From positions 1 to 17,371 of the forward strand of contig JBOGHU010000073.1 of assembly GCA_050742255.1 (NCBI GenBank): 17,371 nucleotides of DNA. Direction: 5' to 3'. Position 1 is the stretch's first letter. Each line of letters opens with the position of its first letter. The notes below the pieces were generated by a model. It saw nothing but the letters and a program-made list of their open reading frames with translations. It did not search any database and was not told the origin of the DNA. The stretch is from JBOGHU01 sp050742255. GTDB taxonomy: Bacteria; Actinomycetota; Acidimicrobiia; Acidimicrobiales; CADCSY01. The translations under genes and the position numbers were made by a program. Below, piece by piece: positions 6,011-13,430 of the stretch.

Positions 6011-7669
6011 GTGACGCCGCTGGAGCGCCTGGGACCGGCCGATCTGCGGGCGGTGATGGCCCGCTACCGGGCCGCGCTGGAAGACCATCGGGAAGCCATC
6101 AACCGCCTCAACGTGTACCCCGTCCCCGACGGGGACACCGGGACCAACATGGCCCTCACCGTCGGGGCCGTCGTCCGCGAGCTGGACCAGGCCGGGGCTG
6201 CCGCCGAGCCCGACATGGCCGCCACCTGCCGGGCCATGAGCCACGGGTCCCTGATGGGGGCGCGAGGCAACTCGGGGGTGATCCTCAGCCAGGTCCTGGG
6301 GGGGTTGGCCACCACCTGGGGGGCCGGCCCGGCGGTCGACGGGCCGGGTCTGGCCCAGGCCCTGGCCGCCGCCACCGACGGGGCCTACGGGGCGGTGATG
6401 GAGCCGGTGGAGGGCACGATCCTCACCGTGGTGGCGGAGGCGGCGGAGGCGGCGACGGCCAGGGCCGAGGGGGGCGGGTCGCTGGTCGACGTGCTCGACG
6501 CCGCCCGCGCCTCCGCCCACGACGCCCTGGAGGACACCCCCAAGCTGCTGGCCGTGCTGGCCGAGGCGGGTGTGGTCGACGCCGGCGGCGCCGGGTTCCT
6601 GCTGCTGCTCGACGCCGCCCTGGAGGTGGTGGCGGCCCGGCCGGTGCCCGAGCCCGAGATGGTGCCCACGCCCGCCGCCGTCGAGGCCCACCTGGGGGCC
6701 GGGGCCGGGGCCGGGCCGCCCGACCTCCGCTACGAGGTCATGTACCTGCTGGACGCTCCCGACGGGTCGATCCCCGCCTTCAAGGAGGCGTGGGCCGACA
6801 TCGGCGGCTCCATCGCCGTGGTGGGGGGCGACGGCACCTGGAACTGCCACATCCACACCGACGACATCGGCGCCGCCATCGAGGCCGGCATCGAGCGTGG
6901 CCGTCCCCGGGCCATCCGGGTGACCGACCTCAGCCAGCAGGTGGAGGAGGAGCGGTGGGTCCGGGAGGCGGCGGCGGCCGTGCCGGAGGACTACGAGGGG
7001 GGTGAGGGGCCGGTGACCACGGCGGTGGTGGCGGTGGGTGCCGGCGAGGGGATGGAGCGCATCCTGCGCTCCCTCGGGGCCCACGCCATGGTGACCGGCG
7101 GCCAGTCCATGAACCCGTCGGTCGCCCAGCTGCTGGAGGCGGTGGAGTCCTGCCCGGCCGACGAGGTGGTGATCCTGCCCAACAACCCCAACGTCGTGGC
7201 CGCCGCCGAGCAGGTGCCGGCCCTCACGGCCAAGGTGGTGCGGGTGGTCCCCACCCGGGTCGTCCTCCAGGGCTTCGCCGCCCTGTTGGCCTTCGACCGT
7301 CACTCCGGCAGCGAGGGGAACGCCCATGCCATGGCCGAGGCCGCCGCCGGGGTGGTCGGTGGGGCGGTGGCCCGGGCGGTCCGGTCGGGGACCGGCCCCG
7401 CCGGCCCCGTCGCCGATGGCGACTGGCTGGGGATCGGCCCCGGCGGCATCCAGGTGGTGGCCTCCTCGGTCGTCGACGCCACCACCGGCCTGCTCGCCGC
7501 CCTGGTCGCCGACGACCACGAGGTCGTCACCCTGGTGGAGGGAGAGGAGGCCACCGAGGCCGACACCCGCGCCATCAGGGAGTGGTCGACGGGGCGGTGG
7601 CCGGGGGTGGAGGTCGAGGTGCACCGGGGCGACCAGCCCGTCTACGCCTACTGCCTCGGGATCGAGTGA
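6011..7669 (+). CDS. fakA: Fatty acid kinase, ATP-binding catalytic subunit (FakA/YloV, DAK2 + DegV-like)
   Basis: 552 aa, the usual FakA length. The N-terminal DhaL/DAK2 kinase domain (about 10-205) shows LNVYPVPDGDTGTNMALTV at 33-51, with the Mg-ATP aspartates D40 and D42, and GSLMGARGNSGVILSQVLGG at 79-98. A middle domain and a C-terminal DegV-like domain follow, with MVTGGQSMNPSVAQLLEAV and VVILPNNPNVVAAAEQ. FakA phosphorylates fatty acids held by a FakB protein; the acyl-phosphate product is the same type of intermediate that PlsX makes, and plsX lies about 6 kb downstream. FakB is not in the window. The usual upstream partner yloU (Asp23 family) is missing between rpmB and fakA. GTG 6011 is set by the promoter position and the normal N-terminus. 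recG follows 19 bp later, so they probably form an operon. The family role comes from Firmicutes work. Confidence 0.9.
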   Translation: MTPLERLGPADLRAVMARYRAALEDHREAINRLNVYPVPDGDTGTNMALTVGAVVRELDQAGAAAEPDMAATCRAMSHGSLMGARGNSGVILSQVLGGLATTWGAGPAVDGPGLAQALAAATDGAYGAVMEPVEGTILTVVAEAAEAATARAEGGGSLVDVLDAARASAHDALEDTPKLLAVLAEAGVVDAGGAGFLLLLDAALEVVAARPVPEPEMVPTPAAVEAHLGAGAGAGPPDLRYEVMYLLDAPDGSIPAFKEAWADIGGSIAVVGGDGTWNCHIHTDDIGAAIEAGIERGRPRAIRVTDLSQQVEEERWVREAAAAVPEDYEGGEGPVTTAVVAVGAGEGMERILRSLGAHAMVTGGQSMNPSVAQLLEAVESCPADEVVILPNNPNVVAAAEQVPALTAKVVRVVPTRVVLQGFAALLAFDRHSGSEGNAHAMAEAAAGVVGGAVARAVRSGTGPAGPVADGDWLGIGPGGIQVVASSVVDATTGLLAALVADDHEVVTLVEGEEATEADTRAIREWSTGRWPGVEVEVHRGDQPVYAYCLGIE

Positions 7670-7688
7670 GCCTCGCCGGGCTCTGGAC

Positions 7689-9866
7689 GTGAGCCGGCGG
7701 CTGGCCCAGCTGGCGGGGATCCCCGTCACCGAGCTGGGCGGGGTGGGGGCCGGGAAGGCGGACGGGCTGGCGGCGCTCGGGATCACCACCGTGGCCGACC
7801 TGCTCATGCACTACCCCCGCCGCTACCTCGACCGCACCAACCAGGCCCGCATCGGCGACCTGTCCGTGGGCGACGAGGGCATGGTCCTGGTCACGGTGCG
7901 GCGGGTGCAGTCGCGCCGCACCCGCAACCGGCGCACGCTGGTGGTGGTGGACGTGGGCGACGGCTCGGGCTACCTGCGGGTCACCTTCTTCAACCAGCCG
8001 TGGCGGGCCGCCCAGCTCAAGGTCGGGACCTCGGTGGTCATCTTCGGCAGGCTGGAGCACTTCCGGGGGCGGCGCCAGATGACCAACCCCGTGGTCGACC
8101 TGGTGGGCGACCGCACCGGGCGCATCGTCCCCGTCTACCCCCAGTCGGAGAAGGCGGCCCTCAGCACCTGGGAGCTGGGGGGATGGGTGGAGCAGGCCCT
8201 GGCGCGGGCGGGCGACTTCGCCGACCCGGTGCCCACGGCGGTCCGGCAGCGCTTCGGCCTGGTCGACCGGACCACCGCCCTGCGGGCCATCCACGCCCCC
8301 GAGTCCCTGGACCAGGCGTGGGCGGCTCGGGCCCGCTTGGTCTTCGACGAGCTGCTGCGCGTCCAGGTGGCGCTGGTGCGACGGAAGCGGGAGCTGGAGC
8401 GCACGGCGGTGGGGATCGCCCACGACCCTGGCGACCGGCTGGTGGGCCGGTTCCACCGGCGCCTGCCCTTCCCCCTCACCACCGCCCAGCGGCGGGCCAT
8501 GACCGAGATCGCCGCCGACCTGGCCCGCGACGTCCCCATGCACCGCCTGCTCCAGGGCGACGTGGGCGCGGGGAAGACGGTGGTGGCCCTCACCGCCCTG
8601 CTGGTGGCGGTGGCGGGGGGCCACCAGGGCGCGCTCATGGCCCCCACCGAGGTGCTGGCCGAGCAGCACCACCTCGGGATCCGGCGGTTGCTCGACGGCC
8701 TCACCCTGGGTGACGACGCCAACCTGTTCGGGGAGCGGCCGCTGCGGGTGGAGCTGCTCACCAGCCGGGCCACCGCCAAGGAGCGGGAGCGGCTGGCCCA
8801 GGACCTGGTGGGCGGCGCCATCGACGTGGTGGTGGGCACCCACGCCCTTCTGGAGGAGGCGGTGGCGTTCCGTTCGCTCGGGGTGGCGGTCATCGACGAG
8901 CAGCACCGCTTCGGGGTGGAGCAGCGGGCGGCGCTGCGGGGCAAGGGAGGAGCCGTCCCCGACGTGCTGGTGATGACGGCCACCCCGATCCCCCGTACCG
9001 CGGCCATGACCGTGTACGGCGACCTGGACGTCAGCGTGCTCGACGAGCTGCCCCCCGGGCGCACCCCCGTGACCACGGTGTGGGTCCGGCCGCCGGGGCC
9101 GAACGACGCCGCCGGGGGCACCACCGAGGCCGACGCCTGGGGACGGGTCAGGGCCGAGGTGGCGGCCGGCCACCAGGCCTACGTGGTCTGCCCCCTGGTC
9201 GAGGAGTCGGCCCGGCTGGAGGCCCGTTCGGCGGAGGAGACCTTCGACCGGCTCGGGGAGGGGGAGCTGGCCGAGCTACGGCTGGGCCTGCTGCACGGGC
9301 GCATCGGGGCCCGGGAGCGGGAGCTGGCCATGGAGGCGTTCCGGGCCGGCCACCTCGACGTGCTGGTGGCCACCACGGTCATCGAGGTCGGCGTCGACGT
9401 CCCCAACGCCACCGTCATGGTCATCCAGGACGCCGACCGCTTCGGCATGGCCCAGCTCCACCAGCTCCGGGGCCGGGTGGGACGGGGCGCCGCCGCGTCG
9501 TGGTGCTTCCTGCTGGGGTCGGGGTCCACACCCGAGTCGGCCCAGCGCCTGGCCGCCCTGGAGCGCTCGACCGACGGCTTCGAGCTGGCCGAGGTCGACC
9601 TGGGGCTGCGGGGGGAGGGGACGCTCATGGGCGCCCGCCAGACCGGCCGCAACGACCTGCGCCTGGCCTCCCTGCGCCGGGACCGGGCCTGGGTGGAGCG
9701 GGCCCGGCAGGTGGCCTTCGCCCTGGTCGACGGCGAGGACGGCGCCGGCGGTCTCGACGCTCACCCCCTGCTGGTGGAGGAGATCGACCTGCTGCTCGGG
9801 CCGGAGGACGAACAGGCCGGTCCGGGGGTGGAGCCCCCCCGGACCGACTTCCTGTTCAAGCCCTGA
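7689..9866 (+). CDS. recG: ATP-dependent DNA helicase RecG
   Basis: Monomeric superfamily 2 translocase that remodels stalled replication forks, R-loops and Holliday junctions, 725 aa. The N-terminal wedge domain with its OB fold (about 1-230) includes the helix-hairpin-like GVGAGKADGLAALGITTVADLLMHYPRRYLDR region. The helicase core shows FPLTTAQRRAM, the Walker A LLQGDVGAGKTVVALTALL (near residue 290), APTEVLAEQH, VVGTHALLEE, the DEQH box VIDEQHRFGVEQR, MTATPIPRTAAMTVYGDLD, then LLHGRIGARERE, VLVATTVIEVGVDVPNATVM and LHQLRGRVGRG. The C-terminal TRG-type segment has ERSTDGFELAEVDLGLRGEG and GARQTGRNDLRLA. GTG 7689 gives the conventional N-terminus; the frame extends further back only as a shadow inside fakA. 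Ribosome binding site is poor, and spacing to fakA is 19 bp, so coupling by reinitiation is plausible. Confidence 0.97.
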   Translation: MSRRLAQLAGIPVTELGGVGAGKADGLAALGITTVADLLMHYPRRYLDRTNQARIGDLSVGDEGMVLVTVRRVQSRRTRNRRTLVVVDVGDGSGYLRVTFFNQPWRAAQLKVGTSVVIFGRLEHFRGRRQMTNPVVDLVGDRTGRIVPVYPQSEKAALSTWELGGWVEQALARAGDFADPVPTAVRQRFGLVDRTTALRAIHAPESLDQAWAARARLVFDELLRVQVALVRRKRELERTAVGIAHDPGDRLVGRFHRRLPFPLTTAQRRAMTEIAADLARDVPMHRLLQGDVGAGKTVVALTALLVAVAGGHQGALMAPTEVLAEQHHLGIRRLLDGLTLGDDANLFGERPLRVELLTSRATAKERERLAQDLVGGAIDVVVGTHALLEEAVAFRSLGVAVIDEQHRFGVEQRAALRGKGGAVPDVLVMTATPIPRTAAMTVYGDLDVSVLDELPPGRTPVTTVWVRPPGPNDAAGGTTEADAWGRVRAEVAAGHQAYVVCPLVEESARLEARSAEETFDRLGEGELAELRLGLLHGRIGARERELAMEAFRAGHLDVLVATTVIEVGVDVPNATVMVIQDADRFGMAQLHQLRGRVGRGAAASWCFLLGSGSTPESAQRLAALERSTDGFELAEVDLGLRGEGTLMGARQTGRNDLRLASLRRDRAWVERARQVAFALVDGEDGAGGLDAHPLLVEEIDLLLGPEDEQAGPGVEPPRTDFLFKP

Positions 9867-9903
9867 GCGGGGGCGGCCGACCACACCACCGCCGCCGGCT
9901 GGC

Positions 9904-9909
9904 TACCGT
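9904..9909 (+). promoter_or_regulatory. Candidate -10 box giving a leaderless rsmD transcript
   Basis: TACCGT ends 8 nt before GTG 9918, the second of two adjacent GTG codons (9915 and 9918). There is no Shine-Dalgarno sequence. This position favours GTG 9918 as the start and marks a new transcription unit after recG, 51 bp downstream of its stop. Confidence 0.5.
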
Positions 9910-9917
9910 GCCCGGTG

Positions 9918-10442
9918 GTGCGGGTGGTGGCCGGGACGGCTCGGGGGCGGCGGTTGGTGGCCCCGGCGGGCGTGAGCGTGCGGCCTACCAGCGACCGGGT
10001 CCGGGAGGCCACCTTCAACGCCCTCCACAGCCTGGGCACGGTCGAGGGGGCGACCGTGCTGGACCTGTTCGCCGGGTCGGGGGCCATGGGCATCGAGGCG
10101 CTGTCGCGGGGGGCGGTCGCCGCCACCTTCGTCGACCACGACGGTCGGGCCCTGGCGGCGGTACGGGCCAACCTGGAGGCCACCGGGCTGGCGGGCGCCG
10201 CCGTCGCCGTGAGGTCCGACGCCTGGGCTTACCTGGCCTCACACCCGGCACCGGTCGACCTGGCGCTGGTCGACCCGCCCTACGGGACCGACGACGCCGG
10301 GTGGTCGGCCCTGCTCGCGGCCCTGCCCGCCGACGTGGCGGTGCTGGAGTCGGACCGCCGGTGCGACCCCGGGCCGGGCTGGCGTGTGGTCCGAGCCAAG
10401 CGGTACAGCGGTACCGTGGTCACGATCGTGCAACGTCGATGA
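9918..10442 (+). CDS. rsmD: 16S rRNA (guanine-966-N2)-methyltransferase
   Basis: Methylates G966 (E. coli numbering) of 16S rRNA in assembled small subunits, 174 aa, typical length. N-terminal MRVVAGTARGRRL is the family opening (RVIGGxxRGRxL type), then VRPTSDRVREATFNAL. SAM motif I is VLDLFAGSGAMGIEALSRGA (about 48-67), followed by FVDHDGRALAAVRANL. The catalytic motif IV LALVDPPYGTDD is at about 113-124, with DPPY in place of the NPPY seen in many N-methylases. GTG 9918 is preferred over GTG 9915 because of the upstream -10 spacing. The TGA stop lies in the Shine-Dalgarno run of coaD, and rsmD-coaD adjacency is widely conserved. Confidence 0.95.
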   Translation: MRVVAGTARGRRLVAPAGVSVRPTSDRVREATFNALHSLGTVEGATVLDLFAGSGAMGIEALSRGAVAATFVDHDGRALAAVRANLEATGLAGAAVAVRSDAWAYLASHPAPVDLALVDPPYGTDDAGWSALLAALPADVAVLESDRRCDPGPGWRVVRAKRYSGTVVTIVQRR

Positions 10443-10454
10443 GGGGGCCGCTCG

Positions 10455-10934
10455 GTGGCTACCGTTCTCTACCCCGGGTCCTTCGACCCGTTCCACAACG
10501 GGCACCGTGAGCTGGTCGAGACCGCGGCCGAGCTCTTCGACCAGGTCGTGGTGGCGGCCATGCGCACGTTCTACAAGGGCGAGCCGCTCTTCACCCTGGA
10601 GCAGCGGCGGGAGCTCATCGCCGAGTCGCTCGGCCACCTCCCGAACGTGACCGCCACCCAGTTCTCCGGCCTCTCGGTCGACCTGGCCCGGCGGGTGGGC
10701 GCCGACTTCATCGTCAAGGGCCTGCGGGCGTCGTCCGACCTCGAGAGCGAGATGGCCCAGGCCCAGATGAACCACGTCACCTCCGGCGTGCACACCGTGT
10801 TCATCCCCTCGGCGTCGGCCAACTCCTTCATCTCCTCCAAGTTCGTGCGGGAGATCGCCCGCCTCGGCGGCGACGTGTCCGCCATGGTCACCGAGGTGGT
10901 GGCCAAGGCGCTCCAAGAGAGGTTCCCCCGATGA
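10455..10934 (+). CDS. coaD: Phosphopantetheine adenylyltransferase
   Basis: Transfers AMP from ATP to 4'-phosphopantetheine to make dephospho-CoA, the penultimate step of CoA synthesis (EC 2.7.7.3), 159 aa. LYPGSFDPFHNGH at 5-17 contains the nucleotidyltransferase HxGH motif; here it reads HNGH, where E. coli CoaD and many others have TNGH. IVKGLRASSDLESEMAQAQM at 86-105 and SSKFVREIARLGGD at 127-140 are the conserved phosphopantetheine- and ATP-binding segments. GTG 10455 has GAGGGGG 7 nt upstream, overlapping the rsmD stop. Its own stop overlaps the next ATG (ATGA), so translation of the following coiled-coil gene is coupled. Confidence 0.97.
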   Translation: MATVLYPGSFDPFHNGHRELVETAAELFDQVVVAAMRTFYKGEPLFTLEQRRELIAESLGHLPNVTATQFSGLSVDLARRVGADFIVKGLRASSDLESEMAQAQMNHVTSGVHTVFIPSASANSFISSKFVREIARLGGDVSAMVTEVVAKALQERFPR

Positions 10935-11524
10935 AGGCCCACGACGACGAGTACGTCCCCACCGCCACGGCGTCGGCCGGCGACGTCGCCACCCTGCTGC
11001 GGCGCCTGGTCGACCTGATCGGCAACGCCCGGCCCATGCCCCTGTCGGCATCGGTGATGATCAACCGTGACGAGGTGGTCGAGCTGCTCCACGAGGCCAT
11101 CGCCCGCCTCCCCGAGGAGCTGCGGGCGGCCCGGTGGCTCCTGCGGGACCGGGCGGAGTTCCTGGCCAAGGTCCAGCGTGAGGGGGACGAGATCCTGGAG
11201 GCGGCCCGGGTGCGGGCGGAGCGCATGGTCCAGCGCACCGACGTGGCGCGGTCGGCCCACCAGGCTGCCCGGCGCACGGTCGAGGAGGCCCAGAACGAGG
11301 CCCGCCGCCTGCGCCACCAGGCGGAGGACTACTGCGACCAGAAGCTGGCCCAGTTCGAGATCGTCCTGGACCGGACCCTGAAGACGGTCCTGGCCGGCCG
11401 GTCCCGGCTGCAGACCGCGCCCGAGGCCCAGGACGAGGCCAAGCCGAAGGAGGCGGAAGGGGCGGACGAGGCCGGTCCCTACCGGGGCGGCTTCTTCGAC
11501 CAGGACTCGTCGGACCCCTTCTGA
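10931..11524 (+). CDS. Coiled-coil DivIVA-like protein, probable SepIVA-family homologue
   Basis: 197 aa, cytosolic, with no signal peptide or membrane segment. A short N-terminal part (1-35, TLLRRLVDLIGNARPMPLS at about 22-40) is followed by NRDEVVELLHEAIARLPEEL. Then comes a long, highly charged helical stretch rich in Ala, Glu and Arg (about 65-160; EILEAARVRAERM and RTVEEAQNEARRLRHQAEDY show heptad-like spacing). The acidic C-terminal tail ends in GGFFDQDSSDPF. The gene sits between coaD and yceD, and proteins of this kind in actinobacteria, including mycobacterial Rv2927c/SepIVA, are DivIVA-like coiled coils linked to cell division. Recognition rests on shape and neighbourhood. Similar composition also occurs in ATP synthase b-subunit-like helices, but there is no membrane anchor here. 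The 4-nt ATGA overlap couples it to coaD. Confidence 0.75.
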   Translation: MKAHDDEYVPTATASAGDVATLLRRLVDLIGNARPMPLSASVMINRDEVVELLHEAIARLPEELRAARWLLRDRAEFLAKVQREGDEILEAARVRAERMVQRTDVARSAHQAARRTVEEAQNEARRLRHQAEDYCDQKLAQFEIVLDRTLKTVLAGRSRLQTAPEAQDEAKPKEAEGADEAGPYRGGFFDQDSSDPF

Positions 11525-11527
11525 GCC

Positions 11528-11563
11528 GGTCCGAAGGGCTGGTCCGAAGGGGCGTCCGGAGGG
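11528..11563 (+). repeat. Three imperfect 11-nt direct repeats before yceD
   Basis: GGTCCGAAGGG at 11528-11538 and again at 11541-11551, then CGTCCGGAGGG at 11553-11563, with unit spacings of 13 and 12 nt. Each ends in a purine-rich, Shine-Dalgarno-like core; the last merges into GGAGGGAGGTG (11558-11568), the evident ribosome binding site of yceD, 8 nt before ATG 11577. It may be a duplicated ribosome-binding segment or a binding site; the role is unknown. Confidence 0.6.
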
Positions 11564-11576
11564 AGGTGTTGTTGCG

Positions 11577-12089
11577 ATGCCCGTGGACGACGTGCTGGTG
11601 CTGGACGTGGCCGACCTCCTCCAGCGCCCGGGCCGGCGGCGCCGCGCCGTGCTCGACGCCTGGCTGGACCACGTGGCCACCACCGTCGCCGGCGTGCCCG
11701 GGGGGGAGCCGGTCCACCTGGATCTGGACCTCCAGTCGGTCAACCACGGCATCGTCGTCACCGGCGCCGCCTCAACCCCCTGGGTGGGGGAGTGCGGTCG
11801 CTGCCTGCGCAAGGTGGGCGGCCGGCTCCAGGTCCCCATCCGGGAGCTGTACGAGGAGCGGCCGACCGAGGGCGAGACCCAGCCCCTGCACCAGGCCCGC
11901 ATCGACGTGGCCCCGGTCGTCAGGGAGGCGGTGCTGCTGGAGCTGCCGCAGGCGCCGCTGTGCTCGCCGGCCTGCGCCGGGCTGTGCCCCCGCTGCGGGG
12001 CCGACCGCAACGAGGGCCCCTGCGGCTGCCCCTCGCCCGAACCCGACCCCCGGTGGTCCGTCCTCGACGAGCTGCGCCTCGACGAGTGA
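11577..12089 (+). CDS. yceD: DUF177 / YceD-family protein, cysteine-rich
   Basis: 170 aa, the family (COG1399) that almost always precedes rpmF. The N-terminal part (1-70) is a beta-rich segment with VHLDLDLQSVNHGIVVTGA. It is followed by the family cysteine pair ECGRCLRKV (C73, C76), then VVREAVLLELPQAPLCSPAC (114-133) and CPRCGADRNEGPCGC (137-151). The cysteines at 129, 133, 137, 140, 149 and 151 suggest bound zinc. The family is linked to 23S rRNA metabolism and ribosome assembly, best shown in plants and E. coli; the biochemical role in this group is not settled. ATG 11577 has a strong ribosome binding site. The gene lies 52 bp after the SepIVA-like gene and 70 bp before rpmF. Confidence 0.9.
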   Translation: MPVDDVLVLDVADLLQRPGRRRRAVLDAWLDHVATTVAGVPGGEPVHLDLDLQSVNHGIVVTGAASTPWVGECGRCLRKVGGRLQVPIRELYEERPTEGETQPLHQARIDVAPVVREAVLLELPQAPLCSPACAGLCPRCGADRNEGPCGCPSPEPDPRWSVLDELRLDE

Positions 12090-12119
12090 CACCGGTCGGG
12101 GACCGGCGGCGGCACTGAC

Positions 12120-12125
12120 TAGCCT
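12120..12125 (+). promoter_or_regulatory. Candidate -10 box of rpmF
   Basis: TAGCCT (TANNNT) lies 34 nt before the rpmF start, giving a leader of about 28 nt that contains the ribosome binding site. A separate promoter would allow rpmF-plsX to be made independently of yceD. Motif match only. Confidence 0.33.
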
Positions 12126-12159
12126 GGGCGGTCCCGACCCATCGAGGCAGGAGCAGGCC

Positions 12160-12339
12160 GTGGCGGTCCCCAAGAGGAAGACGAGCAAGGCCAAGAGCCG
12201 CAGCCGGCGGGCGTCGGCGTGGCGGCTCGACGCCCCACCCCGCAGCGTGTGCCCCCAGTGCTCGACGGCCAAGCTGCCCCACGTGGTCTGCCCCACCTGC
12301 GGCTGGTACGGCGGGCGCCAGGCCGTCGAGGTGGAGTGA
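12160..12339 (+). CDS. rpmF: 50S ribosomal protein L32
   Basis: 59 aa. N-terminal MAVPKRKTSKAKSRSRRA is the invariant L32 opening (AVPKxKxSKxRxRxRR). It is followed by a zinc ribbon with C31xxC34 and C44xxC47 (CPQC, then VVCPTCGWYGGRQ). GTG 12160 has AGGAG 6 nt upstream; a longer open frame upstream is a shadow of yceD. It lies 25 bp before plsX. The yceD-rpmF-plsX order, which ties ribosome production to phospholipid synthesis, is widespread in bacteria. Confidence 0.96.
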   Translation: MAVPKRKTSKAKSRSRRASAWRLDAPPRSVCPQCSTAKLPHVVCPTCGWYGGRQAVEVE

Positions 12340-12364
12340 TCCCCCCACAGGGCTCGACAGGGTG

Positions 12365-13345
12365 ATGCTGCCTGTCGCCGTCGACGCCATGGGCGGCGAC
12401 CGGGCACCCGAGGAGGCGGTGGCCGGTGCCCGCCGGGCCCGCGAGGAGCACGGCATCCCCGTGCTCCTGGTGGGCTCGGCCGAGGCGGTGGCCGCCGCCG
12501 ACCCCGGGGGCCTCGAGGTGCTGGCCTGCACCGAGGTGATCGGGATGGACGACGACCCGGGCTCCGCCGTCCGCCGCCGGCGGGACTCGTCGGTGGTGCG
12601 GGCGGCCGAGGCGGTGCGGGACGGCCGGGCCTCGGCCATGGTGAGCGCCGGGAACACCGGGGCGGCCATGGCCAGCGCCCTCCTGCGCATGGGCCGCATC
12701 ACCGGGGTGGCCCGCCCCGCCATCGCCACCCCCATCCCGGTCCCCGGCTCCACCCCCACGGTCCTGCTGGACGCCGGTGCCAACGCCGAGTGCCAGCCCG
12801 GGTGGCTGGTGCAGTTCGCCCAGATGGGCTCGGTGTTCGCCCGCTCCCGCTACGGGATGGCCGAGCCCCGGGTCGGCCTGCTGTCGGTGGGGTCCGAGGC
12901 GGCCAAGGGCTCGGCGCTGGTCAAGGAGGCCCACGCCCGGCTGAAGGACGCGCCCGGGGTGAGGTTCGTGGGCAACGTGGAGGGCCACGACCTCATGACC
13001 GACGAGATCGACGTCGTGGTCAGCGACGGCTTCACCGGCAACGTGGCCCTCAAGACCCTCGAAGGGGGCATGCGCTTCATCGAGGGGGCCCTGGTGGCGA
13101 CCATGACCGCCACCGCCGAGCTGAAGGCCGCCTTCGAGGTCCTGTGGCCGGCGGTGCTCCCCCTGGTCACCGAGCTGGACCCCGAGAGCTACGGGGGGGC
13201 CATGCTGCTGGGTGTGGACGGGGTCTGCATCATCAGCCACGGCTCCTCGTCGGCGACGGCAGTGGTCAACGCCGTGGTCGTCGCCCGGGACATGGTCGCC
13301 GCCGGCCTGGTCGGCGCCCTGGCCACCGCCGTTACGACCTCCTGA
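12365..13345 (+). CDS. plsX: Phosphate acyltransferase PlsX (acyl-ACP:phosphate)
   Basis: Peripheral membrane enzyme that makes acyl-phosphate from acyl-ACP and phosphate for PlsY, the first committed step of phosphatidic acid synthesis; 326 aa, family length. Seen: VAVDAMGGDRAPEEAV at 4-19, SAMVSAGNTGAAMA at about 93-106, TVLLDAGANAECQPGWLVQF, VGLLSVGSEAAKGSALVKEA, FVGNVEGHDLMTDEIDVVVS, DGFTGNVALKTLEG and the C-terminal GVDGVCIISHGSSSATAV. Adjacent GTG 12362 and ATG 12365 are both possible starts; ATG is preferred because it begins directly with MLPVAVDAMGGD. The ribosome binding site is weak, and the gene probably depends on rpmF 25 bp upstream. acpP, whose product carries its substrate, is the next gene. 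Confidence 0.97.
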   Translation: MLPVAVDAMGGDRAPEEAVAGARRAREEHGIPVLLVGSAEAVAAADPGGLEVLACTEVIGMDDDPGSAVRRRRDSSVVRAAEAVRDGRASAMVSAGNTGAAMASALLRMGRITGVARPAIATPIPVPGSTPTVLLDAGANAECQPGWLVQFAQMGSVFARSRYGMAEPRVGLLSVGSEAAKGSALVKEAHARLKDAPGVRFVGNVEGHDLMTDEIDVVVSDGFTGNVALKTLEGGMRFIEGALVATMTATAELKAAFEVLWPAVLPLVTELDPESYGGAMLLGVDGVCIISHGSSSATAVVNAVVVARDMVAAGLVGALATAVTTS

Positions 13346-13384
13346 CCACGACTCCGTTCACAAGCGGGCAAACCCAGGTCGGGC

Positions 13385-13390
13385 TAGAGT
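13385..13390 (+). promoter_or_regulatory. Candidate -10 box of acpP
   Basis: TAGAGT (TANNNT) lies in the 85-bp gap after plsX, 40 nt before GTG 13431. A transcript from it would have a leader of about 35 nt including the AGAGGGAG ribosome binding site. TTCACA at 13357-13362 resembles a -35 element, but it is 22 bp away, too far for a normal spacer. Otherwise this gap shows nothing. Confidence 0.35.
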
Positions 13391-13430
13391 CACCGCCGCC
13401 AACCGTCCCCACGAGCCAGAGGGAGCGCCG

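Noticed and set aside
5263..7005. 580-codon plus-strand frame spanning the methyltransferase, rpmB and fakA
   Set aside because: It crosses three real genes in a wrong frame and is mostly Gly/Arg; no coherent fold or start signal.
5996..7807. 603-codon minus-strand frame opposite fakA
   Set aside because: Gly/His/Arg/Pro-rich, no recognisable domain, fully antisense to a conserved gene; codon-bias shadow.
7575..9173. 532-codon minus-strand frame opposite recG
   Set aside because: Same reason: repetitive His/Gly/Pro composition and antisense to the helicase core.
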